Shown here: piece by piece, positions 28,890-59,939 of the stretch | Layout of the letters: each line of letters starts with the position of its first letter | Numbering within the stretch: position 1 is the stretch's first letter | NCBI RefSeq assembly: GCF_020740795.1 | Contig: NC_067285.1 | Span: 40,150,511-40,214,510, forward strand | Direction of reading: 5' to 3' | DNA length: 64,000 bases | Source: Apus apus | Taxonomy: Eukaryota; Chordata; Aves; Apodiformes; Apodidae | Program-made: the position numbers and the translations under genes | The notes under the pieces: model-generated | What the model saw: only the letters and a program-made list of their open reading frames with translations | Databases searched by the model: none | Told to the model about the DNA's origin: nothing

Positions 28890-31182
28890 GAACTGGAGCC
28901 TTCAGGGGCAGGACCTGGAAGAAGCAGTTCTGACAAACAGAACAACCCAAAAAACCAAACTGAGCTGGACCCAATAGAACCGGGGACTCAACCAAGCGAC
29001 TGTCCTGGGTGCTCACCAAGCAGACAGGGCAGTCATTCAGAACAAGATTTCTTCTAATCCAAGTTAATTAGTGCTCTGACAAACAACAGCAAACCACTGT
29101 GCAGCTGCCAGTAGCTGTATGTAACACCAAGAAACAGCTATATAAATAGCTGGGGTGCCAGGCAGGACAATCCTCCCTGGCTGCCTGCAGCCCTCCCCAG
29201 CTCCCAGCTCCCCCTCAGCAGGACCCCCAGCCCCTCACGTCTCACAGAAGGGCTCTCAGCCCCGGGGGTCTCCTTGGCACAGGCAACCGAGGGTCTGCCC
29301 AGGGCTCCACACCCCACGTGGCTCCTGGCAGGGCTGGGGCTCCTCTGTCCTTCTGTCTGCCCATCCTGCAGAGGGAGAGAGGTGGGACAGTCAGCACCCA
29401 GCACTGCACTGGGGGCAGGAGGGGAGGCAGGACACCTGGGATGTCCCATGTCTCCGCCAGCAGGGCAGGTGAGAGCCAGGACCTGGCTGAAAACCTACAG
29501 CAGGATGAGGGGCAAAGCCCTGGATGGCCCTTCCCCACGCACTTCACGTGTCCCAGGGTGTCCTGTGTCCCTCAGGAACAGCTCTCAGCTTCCACAAGGC
29601 AGAGTCCTCGTGTCCAGGCCCGGGCTGTCCTTGGGTTTGCTTCCCTTCTGCACAAGCACTGCCCGTGTCTCCAGCAGAACTCCAGCACCTCGTCCCCCTG
29701 CGGGGCAGAACCAAGGGGCACAGCCCAGCCAAGTCCATTGGCTTTCACACAGCTCAGACCCACCAGAGCCACCCTCAGGGCAGGGCATGTTCTGCACAGC
29801 CCGGGCAGGGGCAGAGGCAGCACACGCCTGCCTGGAGCCATCCCTGGGGCTCCCCTGAGGCCTGGGAGCCAGGCCTGCAGGGAGGTGTCACCCCGGGGCT
29901 GCAGCCCAGGGATCTGCAGGAGCCCCAGACCCCCCGGAGCCTCGCTCCTCCCTCCTGCGCCCCAGCCAAGTCACCACGGCCACCCCCACAGCCCCACTCA
30001 CCCTCACTCGTGGGCTCCTGGCACAAACCCGGCGGCTGAGAGACTGTGGGCAGCCCAGCACACGATGGGAAGGGCTTGCAGAGGGATGGGGGGGGCAACC
30101 AAACGCTCCATTTCCTGGGGGGAAGAGAGAAGTGGGTCAAAATCCCTGCAGAAACCCAGCAACTGCCTTGCAAAGTCACACCTGGAACACTGAATCTTAC
30201 CTGGAACCCACAGGTAGCAAACACACACGGGGCTGGTCACCAGCTGCTGACACACACCAGCTCATCCACTGCCTTAAGCAAAAGGAAACAAACATGCAGG
30301 GAACGACAGCCTGGAGCTCAGCAGCACTCCCAGAGAAAGGCTGTTCCAGCCTGGCTGCCCTGAGGAACCCCTGCTGCACTTCTGGTCCCAGCCCTGCTGG
30401 CACCAGCAGTGACACCCCCAGCCCTGCTGGCACCAGCTCCCAGGTTTGGGAAGAGAGAAACCAAACCCATTCCTCAGAGGAGCTGCTGGAACCTGGGGCT
30501 GAGAACCAGAGGTACCTGTGGACAAAGCCAGGCAGCAGCAGACAGGGGGGAGCCAATTCAGGTGCCTCCAGCTCTCGGTGCTTCTCCTGCTGCTCCTCAT
30601 TGCTCCCCATGATTGGGGCAGGAACCAGCACCTCTGGTGTCCAGGGAATGTCCTGTTTGTGCAGCTGGAACCCTCCCGGCCTGTCTGGGGCTGGAAAAGG
30701 GCACAGCCTGGAGCAACCCAGATCAACCCAGGTCTCCCTTCGGGCTCCTGGCCAGCCCAGCAGGTCTCGCATCCCACGGGGACCATCCCCTCTGCCCCAG
30801 CCATGTGTGAACTCCCCCCGAGGAGCCCCCAGCCCGGCCCAGCAGTGCTGCCCAGCCCGCGCCCACCCGCAGCCCCCAGAGCCCTCCCGGCACAGCAGCA
30901 CCCGCAGCCCTGGCCCCCAGCCCAGAGCCCCCTCCCCTGAGCCCGGACCTGGGGAACACCCGTGTCCAGAGCAGCCCAGGGGGGCCCAAAACCTGCCCGC
31001 AGAGCCGGCTGCGGGGGAGCCGGGGCGGGAACCAACCTGGGACGCAGCCCGGAACGCAGCGGGGCAGCGACGGGTTCGTGCTGCCGGTTCCCGGGCCGGG
31101 AAACTCCTCGTCCCCTGCAGCAGCGACAGCAGCTCCGGGCACCCGCACCCCCAGCCCGGGCACCCCCAGCCCCGGCACCCCC
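28890..31182 (-). repeat. Inverted repeat, arm 2 (2.3 kb)
   Basis: Reverse complement of arm 1 (18430-20735), with a similar set of exon-like blocks on the minus strand. Differences include a 10-base substitution cluster near 30405, an extra C in the middle exon-like block (near 30090) and the expanded A/T run near 28950. The outer end stops inside the G-rich minisatellite sequence seen at arm 1. Confidence 0.93.
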
Positions 31183-33785
31183 TCGGGCTCTGCTTGGGCC
31201 CAGACACCCCCCAGAAGCTGCGGCCGGGCCCAACTGCCCCCAGCCCTGCCTGGGCCCGGCAGGGACCCCTCCCCAGCAGCAGGGACCCTTCCCCAGCAGG
31301 GACCCCTCCAGCTTCTCCTTCCCCAGCGCCGGCTGGTGCCTCCATCCTCACGGCCCCACAGACCCAGGGGTCGGCAGCAGAACAAGCAGCAGCTGCGGGA
31401 GCTGCTCGGTCGGTACGAAGTCTCACGGAGGGAGCTGTTGTTGGGCACGTTCTGGTTCTTCCCTGAAAATAGGAATAAGGTGGCTGAAACTCTGGGCTTG
31501 TGTTCTGAGCGCCATAACTTTTATTTTCTCTTGAGGATTGTTTCCTATAAATATGGTGAAGGTGAAAATAATTGACACCAACCCAAAATCTTCTCAGAAA
31601 AGAAAGCAGGGAAAAAAACCAACAAACAAACTCAAAGGAAAAGGTGAAACAATTCTCCAGTTGAATTTATGTCATTCTGCTCTAAACTCCTCCTGCCTGG
31701 GACAGGTGGCTCTGTTTCCCTGGTGCTTCCTGGCTCTGCACACACCTAGGTCAGATCCCTGGGCAACACACTCCTGTGTGACACAACATCTGCACTGCCC
31801 TGCACTGCAAGCACCTCTGGGTTTCATTCCTGCACCTTTCTTCTCGGGGGACTCAGGGACTTCAATGTTATAGAAAGGTCTGCAATGAAAGCTTGCATTG
31901 AAACAAGGCACCCTGGAATAGCATTGTGGCAGCATCTGTAAAAGCTGTTCTCAACTTTATTTCATACATGTGCCAAAATACACACACGTGCTCCCTGTAC
32001 TTCACACTGTCCCCACTTGTCAGGGGGAACAGTGAGCATCAGAAACACCATTACTGAGATGTCTCATTTCAACTCAAGCCCCGGAAACACCAGTTCGAAG
32101 ACAAGAAAGGTTCACTGACATCCCAAACTCTTTTTCTTCCCCCTTTCAAGAAGCCAAACTTATAACCCTAAGAGGAGCTTTCCCAAGGATTATCTGGCAG
32201 CCTGCTGTCTCCTCTTCCATCACTTTTCCAAACTGTTTCTTCACACACAACACACACGCCCAGCTGTCTCTGTGGAGGCAAATGCCTTTCTAAAATCACC
32301 TCCACAAGAACATGATGGTACCTCAGTGTGGACAGGACAGGCCACTGCAGCACTAGAGGGGGCTTTCTGACATCCTTCTGCTGCCCCCTGGCTTTTCCTC
32401 CTCTGTCTCCACCACGAGCCCGCCCAGCTATCACTCCTCTATGCACAAGGAATGACTTTGACCTTGCTCCAGTTCAACCATGTAAATAGAAACCAAAAGA
32501 TGTACAGGCTGATCACGGCAAAGTCATCCACAAAGCCTACACAAGGTGCTGATAAAATTTGCTCCAGAGCTATTTAAAATTCATATGACTTCATGGTCAC
32601 GAGTAAAACTAGGTCCTGTCTGGGCCTGTGTGGTTTCAGCCACTGTGCCCTCTGCCATCTCCTCCCCAGCCCCAGATAAAGAGGAGTTTGCACACTGTAC
32701 CTCCCCCAGCGTGTGAAGGTCTGAATGCTGCAGGCCCTCAGCAGGTGACATTGAGGGGATCACGTTCCTTTGGGGGTCTTTGGTGCCAGCAGATCTTGTG
32801 GCTGTTTAGGCTGCTCCTCAGAGTAGTTTTTTCGTGACTTGGGCTTAGGGGTCTTGTACAGGATCTGATTTTTTTCATTCCAGTATTTCAAACCACGCAA
32901 CTGTGCAACTTTTCAGACACTTCCCAGCTGCCGTTTGCTAGAAAACGCTACAGCCATGACAGCAGTGGACAGAGGGCTTCAGGACACAGCAGAGCAGCTA
33001 CATGGGACTTCACCTGGAGAGGAACAGCTCCGTGCAGATGCCATGATTCAGACACAATTTATCTACAAGCAGTGTAAGAATAACCCTTTTACCAGTCTTT
33101 CTGGGTACACGCTGGCACTGACAATGCCACAAAACATAAGGGAAAAAACAGGGACTATCTTGCAGTACAACTATCAGTTCCACAGTATCAAGAATAAGCA
33201 ACGCTAAAGTTGACAGCAATCAACTCCAGATTTGTTTTTTTTTTAGGATAACTCAGCTCACGTTGCTCCCAGCACCATCACTGTGTTGGTTTAGCTGAAT
33301 TCCCAAAGCCAGCTGCCACAGCATCCCCCAGCCCAGTGTGGAGCAGAGGAATCCCACCTGGGAGACAACCCAGAGGAGCTCATGTCCTCAGGCTATGCAC
33401 AGCCTGAGGTGAGGAGCAACCAGATGGAGGGGACCGACCTGTACCAAGGACAATGCCTCGTTGGCCACCAGCGACATGAACAAACCATGTCCCATTTCCT
33501 TGCCTGCCAGCTCTGGAGCCAGAGCCACCCAGGCCAGGACCTCTCAGAGCAGCACTGTCAGGGTTTCCAACCCCTGGGTTGCAGGAAAGGAGTTGATACA
33601 GCCACGGCAAACCAGAGCTCATTGACTCAGGGCCACCACTGCAACCGAAGGACATGACACGCGGTGTTCCAGCTTCCCACCACCAAGTGGACAAGCCAGC
33701 AACAGTTGGATTCAAAGAGCATTTTCTGTACAGCAAGGGATGACACAGTGCTCTCCAGCAACCTGCCTTCAAGACAATTAGGGAC
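31183..33785. other. Unassigned DNA between arm 2 and the G3BP2 3' end
   Basis: A plus-strand frame at about 31365-31560 begins after a CACAG and reads QNKQQLRELLGRYEVSRREL. It looks protein-like but was not recognised. A minus-strand AATAAA near 31957 could serve an extended G3BP2 3' UTR. The rest shows no exon. CDKL2, the expected neighbour, was not found. Confidence 0.35.
32379..32391 (-). promoter_or_regulatory. CTCF-like motif, minus orientation
   Basis: The minus strand reads CCAGGGGGCAGCA, which matches the central part of the CTCF motif. The flanks match less well than at 18213. Its orientation is convergent with the 18213 site. Confidence 0.4.
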
Positions 33786-33789
33786 ATGA

Positions 33790-36510
33790 TAAATGCTGCA
33801 GACATCAGTAGTTTATTGGTATGTTTAGTCAAAACACATTCAGAATGGAAACTTAAAAGTAAAAATACTTTCCACCTGCAACAATTAAACTAGAATCTAC
33901 TAGCATATAATGCTTGACACGTTACAGCAATAAAGATGGTAATCCACTGTCTTGTATACCTAAAGCCAAGATGGGCAGCTGAGTTTGTTGAAATTGAACC
34001 ATAATGACAAAATATTCCCACCATCCACAAATCAGCAACTAACAGTGGTGGTCAGTGAATCCCTTCCTTTGCTCTAAGAGGTACATGTACTATCGAGAGG
34101 GTTGAGAACACGTTAAGAGTCCACAGTACAGCAGGTGAGTTATCACCATGTAAACTTCTCTGGACGATGTTCCAATGGTTGTTCATGTCACTTGAACAAG
34201 AAGCAAGCCAGAAAGCAGAATGGCTCAGTAACTCTTGCTGATACTCTGCTTCTTGTTGTGGAGATTATTCCCAGTGCCATTTGCCATACAAATGAATTAA
34301 GTGGCAGCAAAACACCACAGCACGACAAAAGGAAAAGAACAGAAAGCCTACACAAAACACACTGGAGGCAAACTGCTAAGTGATGACAGCAATTTGTCTG
34401 AAGGCTTCAAGCCTAAGTAGCAGTGTTGTGTGGCAAGCAGTTCAAGTACTACAGATTTCCAGGTAACAGCTGAAAACGCAAGAGCTTCGACAAAAAAACC
34501 TGAAATATAACCATGAAAACTTGTAGAAATGTGCCCTGGAAAAAAAAAAAAAAAAGTGTATGACAATAGTGCAAGACTTACCATCCAACACAGAAGACCT
34601 CGAGTCTGGGAGAAAACAAACAGGTGCCACTTCACTGTGCCCAAGGTATGGAAAAATGTGCACCACTTTTACTCAGTTCCAGCAAATGACTGCACAATCC
34701 ACAGACAGGTGGCTGTGGTGCCCTATCTGCTTCTGCTTGGAACTGCCATTGTTGGGTTTCAGGTCTTCCATGCTGACAAGCAGCTTGGAGTGGTCACACT
34801 CAGGCACAGACGCACCCACAAACACCCCCCGCTTTGACCCCTGGCACCTCCAAGCCAGGCACTTGCTGCACACCCCGGCACGGAGCCCAGCTGTTCTGTC
34901 TGCTGCAGCTGCAGTTAATGGGAATGCACTCCGGAACGTTACCCAGAAACAGACTTCTCCACTGGGAAAACCCACTGGTCACACTGAAGAAGAGGATGTC
35001 TCCTTTCTATCCTTCAGTCCGGAGCCACACAAGTGTCATCTTCAACTGAGAGTTATGTGCAAAATGAGTAAGAGTTTTTTAAAAAGCGCAACCGGAAAAT
35101 GCAAATACTTAAGAGCTGCTGCTTTGTTCTCTGAAAATTGCAGTATCCTCGTTTGATAAGCTCACCCTCACAAAGAATGCTTAGTCCTACTGACTACAAG
35201 CTGGCCAAAAGTGTTCACCATTCTTGACTGACTTCTGAAATTCACACACAAAAGAGATTTCAACTCAAGTTTTCTTTTACTTTGACATCAATTATAAAGA
35301 GAAGAGACAACCTGGAGACTACTTGGATGCCTTCTTCCTCCCTTCCCCCCCTCTGCAAAAAAAACAGGCAGACTTGTTAATTGAAGAGCAAGGTGGATGA
35401 TCATTTGAGCAACGTTTACTGATTGAAAAGATACTGCAATTTTTTTTTTTTTTAATACAATTCTTCACTTATTTCCTTTAAATGCTTTGCAGCCGATCGG
35501 CTTTGCAGCACAGTAATTCATACACTATACTGTACAAAATCACCAGCAAGACTGGAATGATGTATTCATAGAAGGCACCATCATGCTTATTACATTACCA
35601 GAGAACTCAAAATACAGTTAAGACAAATTTCACTGTACAATGCTGACCGAAGGGGGAGGGAGAAGGAGGAGTGTGTTGAGCAGCCATCCCTGTACTGGAG
35701 AGGGGCAGATAGAAAAAATCTGACGTGAGCTATCAAACTTGTTGTGTGGTCAGGGCTACGACTTTGGAGCTCTGGGTTTAGTTTACAGCTAAATGGATTC
35801 CTTCTGGAATAAACGTGTAGTCTTATTAAGGTTTGTGTGTGCACATATGTTGGTCACAGCAAGCAGATCAGATGCCCGCATCGTTTCACAAGCTATTCTG
35901 TCTGAGTAAGAGGATGAAGGGTTTTTTTCCTCCGATGCCTCCTGCAGATGTCAATACAAATGAGTTCAGAGTACCCATTAGTGCATTTTGATGAGTGCGT
36001 AAACACGAGTTTGTTTGGAGCCAAGTGTTCTAAGAAGGAGAAAGAAAAAAAAAAAAAAGGCAAGCTTCTCCAATTGCACAAATTGCACTACTTGTGTTTC
36101 CAGCAGTAATAGGCAGAAACTGTAACACTTAAACAAAATGTGCAGCAGAGGGTTTTTGACTGAAAGGACTTGAATTCTATTGGGCACGTCCTTTAGTCCA
36201 TGTTTGTTGCAGATAGTTTAACCAGTGGTGTTTGTTTGGTTTTTTTTCTCTCTTTTTTTTTTTTCAGTCCTCAATTCTCCAAGTCTACATTTATAAATTA
36301 ACAGTGTAACTCCTGTCGTGAAACTGGGGAAAGAACGTCCACCTCAATTTAAACTGGAAACCAAAGGATGCTTTCACATCAAAGAAATTATCAGAAGGGC
36401 TGTGTCACATTCCAAAGCCAAAAAAAAATAATAAAAAATAAATGAACAAGAATGCAAACACGATGGATAATGTACCACTGCCAAGACTCGTCTGCCCACA
36501 GTGGAGATTC
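33790..36510 (-). other. G3BP2: G3BP2 3' untranslated region
   Basis: About 2.7 kb of AT-rich, stop-filled sequence follows the G3BP2 stop codon without a recognised exon. The first clear polyadenylation signal at the far end is AATAAA on the minus strand at 33812-33817. Inside are long A or T runs (34540-34556, 35440-35453, 36250-36263). The exact cleavage site is inferred. Confidence 0.7.
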
Positions 36511-56723
<20,213 letters not shown>

Positions 56724-56870
56724 CTCAGGGGAATGAAAGCCTGGGTGCGCGGGGGCCGGGGACACGTCCCCACCAAGGACCCGCTCGGTGCCGGGTGCGT
56801 GTCGCTCGGCGTGTCCCGCAGCCGGGGGCAGGGCGGGGCGGCGGCGGCGGCGGCAGCGATGTCACGGCCG
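56724..56870 (-). other. G3BP2: Probable G3BP2 non-coding exon 1
   Basis: In the CpG island upstream of the gene, the minus strand has a good donor CCCTGAG/GTGAGC at 56723/56724. The preceding 150 bases are GC-rich with a GCC-repeat leader, as in many vertebrate 5' UTRs. No in-frame coding is needed, because the ATG lies in exon 2. The start is not fixed by sequence alone. Confidence 0.55.
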
Positions 56871-56935
56871 GGAGGAGGAGGAGGAGGAGGAGGAGGAGGA
56901 GGAGGAGGAGGAGGAGGAGGAGGAGGAGGAGGAGG
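56871..56935. repeat. (GGA)n microsatellite, about 21 units
   Basis: Uninterrupted GGA on the plus strand (TCC on the G3BP2 sense strand), placed just upstream of the proposed G3BP2 exon 1. Purine-only tracts like this can form triplex or G-quadruplex structures. Confidence 0.97.
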
Positions 56936-57048
56936 GGCGGCAGGGCCTCCCGTGCGCGCGCGCCTGCGCGGAGGGAGCGCGCGCGCGCGCGGGGGGGCGG
57001 GGCCGCCCAGGGGAGGCGCGGGGGCGCGCCCGCCCCGCCCCGCTGTGC

Positions 57049-57063
57049 GGGGGGGGGGGGGGG
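57049..57063. repeat. G homopolymer run
   Basis: About 14 consecutive G bases in the G3BP2 CpG island. Confidence 0.9.
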
Positions 57064-57330
57064 AATCCCCGCCAAGCCCGGAGCGCGGGGTGCTGCGGGC
57101 TGGCCGGGCAGCCAGGAGACCCGCGGTCCGGGCAGGGCGGCGGGAAGCGGAGGTTGCCCCGCAGCGGGGGGGGAGCGGGAAGGGGGAGGGTCCCCGCCGT
57201 TTTGCAGGGGGGGGTGCGGGAGGGCGCTGCGCGTGGAACGAGTCTCGTGCTGCTTGCGGCCCAGGTGTGTCGGTGCGGGAGGGTCTTACCGCGCGATCAC
57301 CCGCGCGGGTGCGGGTGCGGAGTGGGGCGG

Positions 57331-58860
57331 TCTCCGGGCGCTCCCTCCTTCCCGCGCTCTGGGATTCAGGACGGGAGCACCGGAGGCGGCAAGAGCACGA
57401 GCACCGGGTGCCCCGCAGCAGCACCGGGTGCCCCAGCAGCAGCACCGGGTCGCACGGAAGAGTCTGTTCCCCCGCTGTGACTCGATGAACAGCTCGGAGC
57501 TCCTGATGGGAACCGAAACGCGTTAACGCTGAGGAGTGAATGAATGATGGTGAGTCGAGCATCGAACATTTCCTTCCCCCTGGGACAAAAGGATGGACCT
57601 TCCAGCACCATCGTGTCTCCAGATTCCATGTTTATCCCACTGGCTTTTAAAATTACTTGGCCCTTGGCGGTGCAGATGCCTTTAGCAGTGGGGACACAGC
57701 AAACATCTCTTTGGGAAGCAATTAGCTTTCCTGCCCTGGGGCTGTGTGTGTAAGGATGGGGACCTTTGAAATAAAGAACTTCTGTGTTTTGTGGGAAAAC
57801 CTGGTTTTGGTGTGTTTTTTTTTTTCTCTTGGTGAGGGCCAGGATCTCTTCACACAACCGAAGTGTTTTTGATGAGTTCTGGTCTTTGCTGCCAGCACCA
57901 GGAGGTAAGTGTCTTGAGCCGTCCCTATGGGGATCCTTTCCTAACCTTTATAGAATCCAAACCCTTTTTTCTTAGGGGAAGGACCATTTTTCTTGTAAAA
58001 AAGCTGTTTCAAAGAAGGAGAATGAAGGGCAGGTGAGAGATTGATCGAAGGTGTGTGAGGTATTGCGAAAATAAGATGCAGTTACTCTGCATCTTTTTTA
58101 ATAAAAACATGAAAGGTTGAGGGTTTGACACATCCAAAAGCCTACGTCGCTTCTCAAGGGATGAAGGTGCTCAGGGCTTCAGTTTTGATGTTACAAATAA
58201 TGCAGTTATAAACCAAAATCCTACCAACCCCAGACTCCTCTGGGTAACCATCTGAAGGGCTGCAGCAGGCCAGGAGCTGAGGTGCAGTGCCCAAAGGCCT
58301 GTGGGCTGGTTGGCTGGTGGCTGTTACTCCTCAGTGGGATGCAAAAGTGCTGCAGGAGTATCCAGGGTGGTGAAATCCAGCACCTGGAAGAAATGTAACT
58401 GGTTGGTGCTTTTCTCTTAGACTGTCCCGGCTTCCTGGCTCAGCTGCTGTTTCTCAGAATTGGTTGTTCCCAAAAGATAACACACTTGTTTTCTCCTGCT
58501 TGGTTAGGAGGTGAGATGGCATTTTCCTTTCCTCTGATCAGCAAACCCAGCCTGAGTTCCAAGACCTGGGGATGGTTGAGGGGCTGTTTGGGGGCTGGGG
58601 GAGCTGGGGATGGTTGAGGGGCTGTTCGGGGGCTGGGGGAGCTGGGTGGCAGCGGCGTGTCGGGTTTTGAGGCAGGGGGTGAGTTCTGTGCTGAGCAGAT
58701 GCACAGCGAGCCCTGCGGAGCTGGGGTCTCCTGGCGGAGCGCGCAGGAGGCGGCGGGCGGACGAGGCTGGCGGGGATCTGGGAGCAAGGGCTGCGCCTGC
58801 TCGGTGAGTTCGGCCGCGATTAAAACGCCTAATGAGGGTGATAATTAAAGGCGGGTGTGG
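57331..58860. other. Intergenic DNA between G3BP2 and USO1 promoters
   Basis: A plus-strand frame of 69 codons (57544-57753) is followed by AATAAA near 57769. This could be a short upstream antisense RNA of the G3BP2 promoter, but nothing proves it. A 38-bp direct repeat occurs at about 58570-58645 (GATGGTTGAGGGGCTGTT). No protein gene was recognised. Confidence 0.4.
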
Positions 58861-58869
58861 GGGTGTGTG

Positions 58870-59079
58870 TGTGTTTTATGCAGCGGCGGGGCGGGGCTGG
58901 GCCCGCCGGTGGGCGTGGCCACCGGACAGGGAGGCGTGGCCAAGCGTAGCCCCGCCCCCCGGCCGCCCCGGCGGCGCCACGTCGGTGCCACGTGGCCGCG
59001 CAGGCGCGGGGGCCGCTTCCGCGGGGCGCGGGCGGTGCGGGCCGGTGCTGCGGGGCCGGTGCTGCGGGGCCGCGGCGCC
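58870..59079 (+). promoter_or_regulatory. USO1: USO1 CpG-island promoter and 5' UTR
   Basis: TATA-less, CpG-dense DNA with GC boxes (CCCCGCCCCC) and a palindrome GCCACGTGGC at 58987-58996, just upstream of the USO1 start codon. ACGTGGC, the Golgi-stress response element core, occurs three times: minus strand 58976-58982, minus 58987-58993 and plus 58990-58996. Confidence 0.7.
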
Positions 59080-59145
59080 ATGAACTTCTTGCGGGGCGTC
59101 ATGGGCGGCCCCAGCGCCGGGCTGCAGCCCTCCGGCGCCGAGACG
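59080..59145 (+). CDS. USO1: USO1 exon 1 coding part
   Basis: 22 codons from ATG at 59080; donor GAGACG/GTGAGC, phase 0. This short amphipathic start is typical of p115. Confidence 0.95.
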
Positions 59146-59939
59146 GTGAGCCGGGCGGGCGGCGGGGCCTAAGGCGGTGCCGGTGGGGCGGGGGAGGGAG
59201 CGGGGCCGGGGACGCTGCTGGCGGGTTGTTTTTTGGGGGGAGCGTCCCCCAGGGCCGGCCGGTGGGTCCCCGGTGTGCGGGTCTTCGGTGTGCGGGTCCC
59301 CGCCGCTGCCTCCCCCCCCGCTGGGTCCCTCGCCGTGCGGGGACGGCCCAGGCCGGGCCGGGGCCCCGCGGGGCTCCTTGCGGGGCTCCTTGCGGGGCTC
59401 TGAGCTCAGGCAGCGCCCACGGCCGGGGGCAGGTTCTGGGGCAGCTCGTGGGGTGAGTTTCTTGCCTCTTTTCCCACCCCCCCCCCCCCCCGCGTCTGGG
59501 CTGCCCTGGCAGGTCTGGTTTGTTGGGCGGCTGGGACGCACGGTGCCTGGTTGTGCCCGGGGAAAGGGGAGTTCCCGTGCGGGTGTGGGGAAGCAGCAGG
59601 TCTCCCCGGCGTTTGTGGGGCGCCGTGGGCTCTGGGACAGCTTGTGTTTTACCACGCGAGTCTCGTCCCTTCCCAGATCCAGAAGCTGTGTGACCGAGTG
59701 GCTTCCTCCACCCTGCTGGATGACCGGAGAGATGCTGTGCGAGCTCTCAAATCCTTGTCCAAGGTGAGTCCTCACGTTCCTGAAGCTCCACCCGGGCTTG
59801 CAGTAGTTTGGGGGTGCATTGCGTGGTTTGGCCTTTGAGCTGGGTCGTTAACGGTTTGGTTTTTCTCCACGCAGAAATACAGATTGGAGGTGGGAGTACA
59901 GGCCATGGAACATCTCATCCACGTCCTGCAGACGGACCG
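59080..59939 (+). CDS. USO1: USO1 (p115), general vesicular transport factor, first three coding exons (partial)
   Basis: USO1/p115 is a peripheral Golgi protein that tethers COPI and COPII vesicles, working with GM130, giantin and SNAREs. Coding exons in the window are 59080-59145, 59677-59763 and 59875-59939, giving the first 72 residues. These are MNFLRGVMGGPSAGLQPSGA..., then IQKLCDRVASSTLLDDRRDA..., then KYRLEVGVQAMEHLIHVLQT.... They match the start of the armadillo-like globular head of p115. Start context is GGCGCCATGA. Phases agree: 0, 0, then 2. The next exon was not found in the remaining 4 kb, so the gene continues to the right. The full family length is about 960 residues. Confidence 0.96.
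59677..59763 (+). CDS. USO1: USO1 exon 2
   Basis: 29 codons, IQKLCDRVASSTLLDDRRDA, then VRALKSLSK. Acceptor CCCTTCCCAG, donor CCAAG/GTGAGT, phase 0. Confidence 0.97.
59875..59939 (+). CDS. USO1: USO1 exon 3
   Basis: 21 codons plus two bases, KYRLEVGVQAMEHLIHVLQT then D and a split Arg. Acceptor CTCCACGCAG, donor GACCG/GTAAGT. Confidence 0.97.
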
